Notes: generated from the letters alone by a model not told the origin. A DNA stretch of 6,409 nt from CAYLPT01 sp964385645 (GCA_964385645.1 CAYLPT010000099.1:1-6409), one strand, 5' to 3'. Positions 1 to 5,083 are shown, numbered from the stretch's first letter. Numbers and translations are program-made.

Positions 1-1
1 C

Positions 2-760
2 CCTCCCCCTCTGGACATCCTGTTCGCCGACGATGAGGTGGCCGTCGTCAACAAGCCCCCCGGCCTGCTGGCCCACGCCGCCCCGGGGGCGCCGGGCCCA
101 GCTCCCACCCTGGCCGACACGCTCATCGCCCGCCTCGGCCCGCTGCCCGAGGGCGCGGGGGCCCACCGGCCCGGGCTGGTCCACCGCCTGGACCGGGACA
201 CCTCCGGGCTGCTGCTGGTGGCCAGGACGGAGCGAGCATATGCCGAGCTCTCCCGCCAGCTCCGCCGCCGGGAGATCCACCGCTCCTACCTCGCTCTGGC
301 GTGGGGCGCGCCGCGGGAGGATCGCGTCATCGTGGACGTTCCCCTCGGCCGACACCGGCGCGACCCCACCCGCATCGCCGCCGCCACCGAGCTCCGGCCC
401 GAGCGCCGGGTCCGGCCGGCCCGCACGGACCTGCGCGTCCGCGAGCGCCTCGGCCCCATCGCCCTCGTCGAGGCCATCCCCCACACCGGCCGCACCCACC
501 AGATCCGAGTCCACCTGGCCCACCTGGGCCACCCCATCGTTGGTGATCCCCGCTACGGCCGCCGGCGCGCCCGGCAGGAGGAAGCCCTGCTCGACGACGA
601 AACCCTCCGTCTGATCGCCGCGCTCCCCGGCCAGGCGCTACACGCCCGAGGGCTGCGTTTCCGCCACCCGGCCAGCGGGCAGGAGGTGAGCCTATCCGTA
701 GGCCCCCCGGCCGCCATGGCCGCCCTTCTCGCGCACCTGCGCGCCCGCGCCGGGCGATAG
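2..760 (+). CDS. RluA-family rRNA/tRNA pseudouridine synthase (5' partial)
   Basis: Isomerises specific uridines in RNA to pseudouridine; the cytosolic RluA/RluC/RluD family acts on 23S rRNA or tRNA. The frame is open from base 2, and the visible part starts PPPLDILFADDEVAVVNKP, which is the usual entry to the catalytic domain, so an N-terminal S4 domain, if present, lies upstream of the window. The GTG at 38 is internal to this conserved block and is not the start. The signature HRLDRDTSG is present, with the catalytic Asp encoded at 191-193. The second family block, PHTGRTHQIRVHL followed by GHPIVGDPRYG, lies at about 478-560. The end (GQALHARGLRFRHP) is typical of the family, so the C-terminus is complete with a TAG stop. 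The exact target (RluD-like or other) cannot be told from this fragment, hence no symbol. The gap of 120 bp to gcvH suggests separate transcription. Confidence 0.95.
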   Translation, partial: PPPLDILFADDEVAVVNKPPGLLAHAAPGAPGPAPTLADTLIARLGPLPEGAGAHRPGLVHRLDRDTSGLLLVARTERAYAELSRQLRRREIHRSYLALAWGAPREDRVIVDVPLGRHRRDPTRIAAATELRPERRVRPARTDLRVRERLGPIALVEAIPHTGRTHQIRVHLAHLGHPIVGDPRYGRRRARQEEALLDDETLRLIAALPGQALHARGLRFRHPASGQEVSLSVGPPAAMAALLAHLRARAGR

Positions 761-880
761 CAGCGCCGCCACCGCGGCGGAAGGTGCCGCCGGCCCCGGT
801 GGGGTAAGAGGGACCTGTCGGGCCGTCCCCTCGGGCGCCGGCCCCACGGCTAAGGGATCGAGATACCTAAGGAGGGTGAG

Positions 881-1276
881 GTGTACCCTGGAGACCTGCT
901 CTACAGCGAGACCCACCAATGGGCGCGCATCGAGGACGGCGTCGCCACCATCGGCATAACCCACTATGCCCAAGAGCAGCTAGGCGACATCGTCTACGTC
1001 GAGCTACCCCGTGTTGACGACGAGGCCCACCGCGGCGAACCCCTCGGCAGCGTCGAGTCCGTCAAAGCCGTGGCCGACGTCAACTCCCCCTTGAGCGGCC
1101 GCGTCATAGACGTCAACACCAGCCTCGACGACGCCCCTGAGCAGATCAACCAGGACTGCTACGGCGCCGGCTGGATCGCCAAGATAGAGCTCTCCGACCC
1201 GCCCGAGGCCCGCTCCCTCATGAACGCCCAGCAGTACCACCAGCACGTCCAGCAGCTCGGCGAGCGCAGCACCTGA
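881..1276 (+). CDS. gcvH: Glycine cleavage system H protein (lipoyl carrier)
   Basis: GcvH carries the aminomethyl group on a lipoyl-lysine arm between the P, T and L proteins during glycine breakdown to CO2, NH3 and methylene-THF; in some bacteria it also passes lipoyl groups to other enzymes. The 131 residues match the usual length of about 125-130. The N-terminal block (YSETHQWARIEDGVATIGIT, about residues 8-27) is typical, as is GDIVYVELP. The lipoylation site is VESVKAVADVNSP with the modified lysine at K62, followed by the SPLSGRV turn; GAGWIAKIEL marks the C-terminal part. The start is GTG at 881, preceded by a strong SD AAGGAGG at 869-875 with 5 nt spacing. No gcvT or gcvP is adjacent: the upstream neighbour is a pseudouridine synthase, and the gene converges on hsp20. 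No convincing -35/-10 was found in 761-880. Confidence 0.97.
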   Translation: MYPGDLLYSETHQWARIEDGVATIGITHYAQEQLGDIVYVELPRVDDEAHRGEPLGSVESVKAVADVNSPLSGRVIDVNTSLDDAPEQINQDCYGAGWIAKIELSDPPEARSLMNAQQYHQHVQQLGERST

Positions 1277-1285
1277 GAACGCAGA

Positions 1286-1318
1286 GTCCCCAGGCCCGCC
1301 GCCGGCGGGCCTGGGGAC
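1286..1318. terminator. Bidirectional hairpin terminator between gcvH and hsp20
   Basis: A perfect inverted repeat has 15-bp arms (1286-1300 and 1304-1318) around a 3-nt loop GCC. It sits 9 bp after the gcvH stop in the gap between two convergent genes. The stem is almost all G:C and very stable. There is no clear T-tract on the + side. The - side continues into a modestly T-rich TCTGCGTTCTC. Rho-independent function is therefore inferred from stem strength and position rather than from a full canonical motif. Confidence 0.8.
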
Positions 1319-1340
1319 ATCGGCCCAGCCCACGAGCGAG

Positions 1341-1366
1341 GCCCTTCGGCCCCGCCCGCCGAGGGC
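1341..1366 (-). terminator. Stem-loop directly after the hsp20 stop
   Basis: GCCCTTCGG (1341-1349) pairs with CCGAGGGC (1359-1366) with one bulged base, around a 9-nt C-rich loop. It abuts the hsp20 TAA (1367-1369 on the complement). It may help terminate, or protect the 3' end of, the hsp20 transcript ahead of the stronger hairpin at 1286-1318. There is no T-tract, so this is tentative. Confidence 0.35.
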
Positions 1367-1816
1367 TTACTCGATCTTCACCTGCTTGGGCGCGGCCGCC
1401 TTCGCGCGCTCGCTCTTGCTCAGGCGCACCTCCAGCAGCCCGTCCTTGAACGTCGCCTTCGTCTTGTCCGTCACCACCTCCGCCGGCAGGGGCAGCGTCC
1501 GCTCAAAGCGACCCCACACCCGCTCCCGCCGGTGGAAGGTCTCGCCCTTCTGCTCGCTTTCCTTCGACATCTCCGCCCGTAGGCTCAGGGACTCCGGCAT
1601 CACCTCCACCTGAATGTCGTCCCGCTCAACCCCGGGCAGCTCAGCCTTGACCACTACCTCCTCGTCGGTCTCCGAGATGTCCACCGCTGGCATCCGGACC
1701 CCTTCCTCCCAGGTGCGCAGGGTGGGCCTCCCGAAGAACTCCTCAAACACCCTGTCCAGATCCGACTGCATCCTCATCAACCCACGGAACGGCTCCCAAC
1801 GCATCAGGCTCGACAT
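1367..1816 (-). CDS. hsp20: Small heat-shock protein, Hsp20/alpha-crystallin family
   Basis: An ATP-independent cytosolic chaperone that forms large oligomers, holding unfolding proteins for later refolding by DnaK/ClpB. From the chosen ATG it has 149 residues, normal for bacterial class A Hsp20. The N-terminal arm (about 1-42) has the common WEPFRGLMRM...LDRVFEEFF pattern. The alpha-crystallin domain runs from about 43 (PAVDISETDEEVVVKAELPG) to 133 and includes the conserved A-x(4)-G-L block ATFKDGLLEV (121-130). The C-terminal VKI (146-148) is the I/V-x-I anchor motif that binds the neighbouring subunit. An upstream in-frame GTG at 1825 is possible but lies inside the SD GGAGGTGA, so ATG at 1816, with 5 nt spacing, is preferred. 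The gene is monocistronic as seen, with its own promoter and a HAIR-like operator upstream, suggesting heat-induced derepression. Confidence 0.95.
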   Translation of the reverse strand: MSSLMRWEPFRGLMRMQSDLDRVFEEFFGRPTLRTWEEGVRMPAVDISETDEEVVVKAELPGVERDDIQVEVMPESLSLRAEMSKESEQKGETFHRRERVWGRFERTLPLPAEVVTDKTKATFKDGLLEVRLSKSERAKAAAPKQVKIE

Positions 1817-1821
1817 GCTCG

Positions 1822-1829
1822 TCACCTCC
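1822..1829 (-). promoter_or_regulatory. Ribosome binding site that fixes the hsp20 start
   Basis: On the minus strand GGAGGTGA is a full 8-nt complement to the 16S rRNA 3' end, followed by CGAGC and then ATG at 1816. The alternative GTG start at 1825 would be embedded within this SD and is therefore unlikely. The 5' part of the SD (1827-1829) lies in a small possible hairpin, TCCG-AAA-CGGA (1837-1827 on the minus strand). Confidence 0.8.
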
Positions 1830-1848
1830 GTTTCGGACCTTCGGGATC

Positions 1849-1876
1849 TTGACCCTTATCCGCGGGACAATATACC
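1849..1876 (+). promoter_or_regulatory. Candidate forward promoter for the SAM hydrolase operon
   Basis: TTGACC (1849-1854, 5/6 to the -35 consensus) is followed after 16 bp by TATACC (1871-1876, 4/6 to the -10). Transcription would start near 1883, about 140 nt before the GTG at 2024. It shares its TATA bases with the hsp20 promoter on the other strand, so polymerase could use only one at a time. Weaker than the hsp20 promoter. Confidence 0.3.
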
Positions 1877-1897
1877 TCCTGAGTCTGGGATAATCAA
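1869..1897 (-). promoter_or_regulatory. Sigma70-type promoter of hsp20
   Basis: On the minus strand, the -35 TTGATT (1897-1892; 4/6 to TTGACA) and the -10 TATATT (1874-1869; 5/6 to TATAAT) are separated by exactly 17 bp. Transcription would start near 1862, giving a leader of about 45 nt before the ATG at 1816. This AT-rich island stands out in a GC-rich genome. A HAIR-like operator covers the -35 and most of the spacer. Confidence 0.75.
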
Positions 1898-1898
1898 G
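1878..1898. promoter_or_regulatory. HAIR-like operator (probable HspR binding site)
   Basis: On the minus strand the site reads CTTGATT, then 7 bp, then ACTCAGG. The known HspR-associated inverted repeat HAIR, described in Streptomyces and other bacteria, is CTTGAGT-N7-ACTCAAG. The match is 6/7 in each arm (12/14) with the exact 7-bp spacing. The site overlaps the hsp20 -35 and spacer, a position where a bound repressor would block RNA polymerase. HspR is a MerR-like repressor that works with DnaK; no hspR gene is in the window, so the binding protein is inferred. Confidence 0.6.
1886..1894 (+). promoter_or_regulatory. Candidate extended -10 element, forward strand
   Basis: TGGGATAAT matches the extended -10 form TGn followed by GATAAT (5/6 to TATAAT). 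No -35 is found at 17 bp. Transcription would start near 1901, with about 120 nt of leader before the SAM hydrolase gene. It lies inside the HAIR-like operator, so a repressor there could affect both directions. Confidence 0.25.
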
Positions 1899-1928
1899 GT
1901 CGCCCACGGTCGCCTTGTCAAGATCGCC
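1894..1928. repeat. Three 11-bp direct repeats upstream of the hsp20 -35
   Basis: On the + strand TCAAGGTCGCC (1894-1904), CCACGGTCGCC (1904-1914) and TCAAGATCGCC (1918-1928) share the core YSRHGRTCGCC-like pattern ending in TCGCC. The first two repeat at a 10-bp step (one helical turn), the third at 14 bp. The cluster overlaps one arm of the HAIR-like site and extends upstream of the hsp20 -35, where an activator or cooperative repressor could bind. Confidence 0.4.
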
Positions 1929-1935
1929 TGACAAG
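1914..1935. repeat. 7-bp inverted repeat CTTGTCA-N8-TGACAAG
   Basis: Perfect 7-bp arms (1914-1920 and 1929-1935) enclose 8 bp. It resembles HAIR in the outer CTTG...CAAG bases but has one extra base between the arms. Its centre lies about 36 bp from that of the HAIR-like site. It could be a second operator for the same or another regulator. Confidence 0.4.
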
Positions 1936-1983
1936 TGGAACGCTCGCGTGCGCTCAAAAGGGCACAGGAACTCCTCCGCCCCC

Positions 1984-2016
1984 GGCGAACCCCCTTCGCC
2001 ACACCCTGGCGGGGAG
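1984..2016 (+). promoter_or_regulatory. Leader with alternative hairpins near the SAM hydrolase RBS
   Basis: GGCGAA (1984-1989) pairs perfectly with TTCGCC (1995-2000) around a CCCCC loop. The same CGCC (1997-2000) can instead pair with GGCG (2008-2011), extendable through two T-G wobbles and a C-G pair to 2014, which would hide the SD GGGGAG (2011-2016). The C-loop could also pair with the SD. No known riboswitch core was recognised, and GC-rich DNA yields such pairings easily. Confidence 0.25.
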
Positions 2017-2023
2017 CACGGCG

Positions 2024-2842
2024 GTGGACGATGCGCGGCGCCTTCCTCTCATCACCCTCCTGACCGACCTGGGAACGGCCGACACCTACGTCGGCGTCAT
2101 GAAGGCGGTGATCCTCAGCTACTGTCCCCAGGCCCGCATCGTGGACCTCTGCCACGACATCGCCGCCCAGGACATCCAGCAAGCCGCCTTCCTGCTCGAC
2201 ACCGCCTGGCGTTACTGCCCCGAGGACACCGTGCACATCGTGGTGGTGGACCCCGGCGTGGGCAGCGAGCGCGCCATCATCTGCCTGGAGGCCCACCGCC
2301 AGCTCTTCATCGCGCCCGACAACGGCGTGCTGACCTACGCTCTCCAGAGCGCCCGGAGCCCGCGGCTCTTCTCCGTCGAGCGACGCGACCTCTTCCTACC
2401 TGAGGTCAGCCAGACCTTCCACGGCCGCGACATCATGGCCCCCGTCGCCGCCCGCCTCGCCGCCGGCCTGCCGCCGGAGCGCCTCGGCCCTCTCCGGGAG
2501 GAGATGCCCGTCTGTTTCCCCATCTCCCGGCCCCTCGCCACCGCCGCCGGCCTCGAGGCCCACGTCATCCACGTGGACCGCTTCGGCAACCTCATCACCG
2601 ATCTCACCGAGGCCGACTTCATCACCTGGCAGCGGGAGCAGCGCTCCCCCCACGTCGTCATCCGCGCCGGCGACGGCGCCATCGAGGAGATCCGGCTCAC
2701 CTATGCCGGCGCGCAGCCCGGTGAGCTCCTCGCCCTCTTCGGCAGCACAGGCCGGCTCGAGATCGCCCTCAACATGGGCAATGCCGCCCAGTGCCTCGGG
2801 CTCGGAAGGGGCGCCATCGTCCTCGTCGAGGCACGAGGGTGA
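2024..2842 (+). CDS. SAM hydrolase (adenosine-forming), DUF62/SAM hydroxide adenosyltransferase family
   Basis: Family members split S-adenosylmethionine with hydroxide into adenosine and methionine; they are relatives of the SAM fluorinase/chlorinase. The 272 residues match the family length of about 255-280. Conserved blocks in order: ITLLTDLGTADTYVGVMKAV (10-29), VVVDPGVGSERAI (73-85), LFIAPDNGVL (94-103), TFHGRDIMAPVAARL (131-145), VDRFGNLITDL (184-194) and the C-terminal GRLEIALNMGNAAQCLGL (243-260). The Asp-Arg-His triad known for the hydrolases fits D76, R83 and H133. No signal peptide is seen, so it is cytosolic. The start is GTG at 2024, with SD GGGGAG at 2011-2016 and 7 nt spacing; the ATG at 2031 is out of frame. 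It heads a probable operon and overlaps the next gene by GTGA (2839-2842). The physiological purpose of this family is unsettled; SAM homeostasis is the usual guess. Confidence 0.9.
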   Translation: MDDARRLPLITLLTDLGTADTYVGVMKAVILSYCPQARIVDLCHDIAAQDIQQAAFLLDTAWRYCPEDTVHIVVVDPGVGSERAIICLEAHRQLFIAPDNGVLTYALQSARSPRLFSVERRDLFLPEVSQTFHGRDIMAPVAARLAAGLPPERLGPLREEMPVCFPISRPLATAAGLEAHVIHVDRFGNLITDLTEADFITWQREQRSPHVVIRAGDGAIEEIRLTYAGAQPGELLALFGSTGRLEIALNMGNAAQCLGLGRGAIVLVEARG

Positions 2843-3942
2843 GCGAGCCCCTCGACTGGCGCCAGGGCCACGCCAGCGCGCTCATCGTCACCACCGCCGC
2901 CGGCCTCGAGGCCGACGCCCGCCGCGAGCTGCGCCGCCTCCTGCCCGACGCCGCCTTCCACTCCCTCCCCCTGAAGGGCAACCTTCTCGCCCTCACGAGC
3001 CTCCCGGAGGCCGAGGCCGCCGGCGCCATCGCCGCCGGCCCCACCACCTGCGTGGCGCGCGCCATCCCGGTGCAAGCCCGCGCCCGCGTCGGCCCCAGCG
3101 CCGCCTGCTTCGCCGCCGTGGCGGCGGCCGCGGCCGAGCTGGGCCGGCTCCGGCCCGGCGACACCTTCATCGTGCGCTGTGAGCGCCGCGGCCGCCACGA
3201 ATGGCGCAGCCGGGAACTGGAGCGCGCCGTCGCCCTCCGCCTCGAGGCGGCCACCAGCGCCGTCGGCGACTACGAGGCCGAGGTGGACTGGCACGTCACC
3301 ATCCAGGTGTACCAGGAGATCGCTTACCTGGGGATCAACCATCCCTCCCACCTTGTCCACAAACCGCTCCAGAGACAACGCAAGTACCGGCCCGGCGAGC
3401 GCCCCCTCAACCGCGCGCAGTGGAAGCTCCGGGAGGCCCTCTCGGCCTTCGGCATCACCCTCCCCGCCTGCGCCCGCGCCCTGGACCTGGGCTCCGCGCC
3501 CGGCGGCTGGGCCCTCGTGCTGGCGGAGCTCGGCGCAGCCGTCACCGCCGTTGACCCCGCCGACCTCGCCCCCGAGGCCGCCGCGCACCCCAGGCTCGAG
3601 CACCTCCGCTGCCGGGCCGAGGACCTCGCCGGCCGCGCCGACCTGCACGAGGCCTACGACCTGCTCGCCTGTGACATGAACGTGGACCCGGCCGAGGCCG
3701 CGCAGGCCCTCGCCCTCCTCGCCCCGCTCCTCAAGCCCGGCGCCCCGGCCATCATGACCATCAAGTACATGACCCCCGACCGGCGCCGGCACGAGCGCGA
3801 GGCGCGCGCCATCCTGTCCCGCCAGTACCAGGACATCCACCTCCAGCGCCTGCCCCACAACGCCCGGGAGACCACGGCCGCCATGCGCCGACGACCGCCC
3901 CCCGAGAGGACCGACCCGGCCCGGCGGGGAATCCACGGCTGA
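2839..3942 (+). CDS. THUMP + FtsJ/RrmJ-type RNA 2'-O-methyltransferase, RlmM-like
   Basis: Probably methylates a ribose 2'-OH in RNA with SAM; the closest architecture known to me is RlmM, which acts on 23S rRNA C2498 in E. coli. The 367 residues start at GTG 2839, overlapping the previous stop as GTGA, with GAGG at 2828-2831 spaced 7 nt; an upstream in-frame ATG at 2791 would put 16 basic residues inside the preceding gene and is rejected. The N-terminal part (about 12-170) looks THUMP-like, with GLEADARREL at 22-31 and FIVRCERRGRHEWRSRELER at 110-129. The C-terminal Rossmann methyltransferase has the SAM-binding DLGSAPGGW (216-224) and VDPADL (238-243). The K-D-K-E tetrad of RrmJ-type enzymes fits K196, D279 (LLACDMN), K309 (MTIKY) and E344 (NARET). 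The tail (350-367) is Arg/Pro-rich. The RNA target is inferred from architecture only. Confidence 0.82.
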   Translation: MSEPLDWRQGHASALIVTTAAGLEADARRELRRLLPDAAFHSLPLKGNLLALTSLPEAEAAGAIAAGPTTCVARAIPVQARARVGPSAACFAAVAAAAAELGRLRPGDTFIVRCERRGRHEWRSRELERAVALRLEAATSAVGDYEAEVDWHVTIQVYQEIAYLGINHPSHLVHKPLQRQRKYRPGERPLNRAQWKLREALSAFGITLPACARALDLGSAPGGWALVLAELGAAVTAVDPADLAPEAAAHPRLEHLRCRAEDLAGRADLHEAYDLLACDMNVDPAEAAQALALLAPLLKPGAPAIMTIKYMTPDRRRHEREARAILSRQYQDIHLQRLPHNARETTAAMRRRPPPERTDPARRGIHG

Positions 3943-3958
3943 CCACAGGGAGGACGCC

Positions 3959-5002
3959 ATGAGCAAGCAAGTCCGGCTGGGCATCATCGGCGCCGGCAGC
4001 ATCGGCGCCGCGCATCTGCGCGCCTGCCGCCAGGTGCCGTCGGTGGCCGTCGCCGCGGTGTGCGACGTACACGCCGGGCGCGCCCGCGCCGCCGGCGAGG
4101 AGGCCGGCGGCGCCTACGTCTCCACCGACTACCGCGCCCTGCTCCGGCAGGAGGACGTGGATGGGGTGCTGGTGTGCACCCCCAACAACACCCACATGCG
4201 CATCACCATCGCCGCTCTCAAGGCCGGCAAGCACGTCCTGTGCGAGAAGCCCCTCGCCATGAACGCCCGGCAGGCCAGGCGCATGGTGGCGGCCGCGGAG
4301 CAGGCGGGCCGCCTCCTCATGTGCGCGCAGTCCATGCGCTACGGCGCCGAGTCCCAGTTCCTCAAGCGCCTCGCTGAGGAGGGCCGCTTCGGCGACATCT
4401 ACTTCGGCAAGGCCATGTGGCTGCGCCGCAGCGGCATCCCCCGCGGCTGGTTCCAGGACAAGCGCCAGTCCGGCGGCGGCCCTCTCATAGATCTCGGCGT
4501 CCACGCAATAGACGTGCTCTGGTGGCTCATGGGCCGGCCCCAGCCCACCGCCGCCTTCGGCGTCACCGCCGACCGCCTGGGCTCCCGGGGCCAGGGCATG
4601 GGAGACTGGGGCATGAACTACAACCCCCGCGGCTTCAGCGTGGAGGACCTCGCCGCCGGCCTCATCCGCTTCGCCGACGGGCGCGCCCTCAGCTTCGACA
4701 TCACCTGGGCCGCTCACACCGCCGACCTCTACTGGCTGCGCATCCTTGGCACCAAGGGGGGCGCCCAGCTCATGCCCGACCTTGTCATCTACGAGACGGA
4801 GGGCAAGGTCAAGGTGGACGCCCGACCCCAGCTTGCCCCCCGGGACGCCTACGCGGCCGAGATCGAGCACTTCGCCTCCTGCATCCGCCGCGGCGAAGAG
4901 CCCCTCTCCCCCGGCTCCCAGGCCGCCGTGGTCATGGAGATGCTTGACGCGGTGTACCGCTCCGCCGCCACGGGGCGCGCGGTATCCCTCGCGCGCCGCT
5001 GA
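3959..5002 (+). CDS. Gfo/Idh/MocA-family NAD(P)-dependent oxidoreductase
   Basis: Members oxidise or reduce hydroxyl/keto groups of sugars, inositols and related compounds with NAD(P). The 347 residues are of normal family length. The N-terminal Rossmann fold shows GAGSIG (11-16), the D at 36 ending the second strand (AAVCD, a sign of NAD preference), VCTPNNTHM (72-80) and the family-defining CEKPLA (95-100) with catalytic K97. The C-terminal alpha/beta domain carries the GGGPLIDLGVHAIDVLWWL block (172-190) with D178 and H182 at the usual active-site positions. The start is ATG at 3959 with GGGAGG at 3948-3953. It follows the methyltransferase by 16 bp, so it is probably its operon partner, although no metabolic link to SAM chemistry is evident. 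The substrate cannot be named from sequence. An insertion-like Gly/Met/Asn-rich stretch (about 207-225) may shape the substrate pocket. Confidence 0.93.
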   Translation: MSKQVRLGIIGAGSIGAAHLRACRQVPSVAVAAVCDVHAGRARAAGEEAGGAYVSTDYRALLRQEDVDGVLVCTPNNTHMRITIAALKAGKHVLCEKPLAMNARQARRMVAAAEQAGRLLMCAQSMRYGAESQFLKRLAEEGRFGDIYFGKAMWLRRSGIPRGWFQDKRQSGGGPLIDLGVHAIDVLWWLMGRPQPTAAFGVTADRLGSRGQGMGDWGMNYNPRGFSVEDLAAGLIRFADGRALSFDITWAAHTADLYWLRILGTKGGAQLMPDLVIYETEGKVKVDARPQLAPRDAYAAEIEHFASCIRRGEEPLSPGSQAAVVMEMLDAVYRSAATGRAVSLARR

Positions 5003-5025
5003 GCCAACTCGCGCCGGCCGCGGGT

Positions 5026-5054
5026 TTGACTCCCCCGCGCCCGCGCGCTATCAT
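5026..5054 (+). promoter_or_regulatory. Sigma70-type promoter of the HIT-cdaA unit
   Basis: TTGACT (5026-5031; 5/6) and TATCAT (5049-5054; 5/6) are separated by exactly 17 bp of pure G/C. The predicted start is near 5061, leaving a leader of about 23 nt before the GTG at 5084. It begins 24 bp after the oxidoreductase stop, so the downstream pair can be transcribed independently of the upstream operon. Confidence 0.75.
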
Positions 5055-5083
5055 CAGCTTAGCGCACGCTCAGGAGGAGCGCG

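Larger units (their letters stand above)
1845..1925. repeat. 9-bp inverted repeat flanking the hsp20 promoter
   Basis: GATCTTGAC (1845-1853) and its perfect complement GTCAAGATC (1917-1925) enclose 63 bp that contain the hsp20 -10, -35 and HAIR-like operator. The left arm lies in the early hsp20 leader and the right arm upstream of the -35. It may be a pair of regulator sites, or chance. Confidence 0.4.

Noticed and set aside
33..614. Plus-strand frame of 193 codons with Pro/Ser/Arg-rich translation
   Set aside because: Out-of-frame shadow of the pseudouridine synthase, which carries HRLDRDTSG and PHTGRTHQIR in the other frame.
761..880. Glycine riboswitch or other leader element before gcvH
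   Set aside because: The gap has GC-rich hairpins (764-779 perfect 6-bp stem; 810-814 with 825-829) but none of the conserved glycine aptamer core could be seen, and no clear promoter.
1817..1825. GTG start for hsp20 three codons upstream
   Set aside because: The GTG is part of the SD GGAGGTGA for the ATG at 1816, leaving no RBS for itself.
2791..2838. Upstream ATG start for the THUMP-FtsJ methyltransferase
   Set aside because: Adds 16 Arg-rich residues inside the SAM hydrolase gene; GTG at 2839 has a better SD and the typical GTGA overlap.
2024..2842. Possible SAM fluorinase or chlorinase
   Set aside because: Length and motifs fit the common hydrolase branch, without an obvious extra loop of the fluorinase and with the hydrolase Asp-Arg-His triad; no halogenation pathway genes nearby.
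2701..4002. Long open frame on the minus strand (433 codons)
   Set aside because: It lies opposite two clear genes with conserved motifs; the translation is a Gly/Ala/Val-rich low-complexity string without family motifs. GC-rich third codon positions create such antisense frames.
3761..4870. Long open frame on the minus strand (369 codons)
   Set aside because: Antisense shadow of the Gfo/Idh/MocA oxidoreductase, biased composition and no recognisable motif or RBS-supported start.
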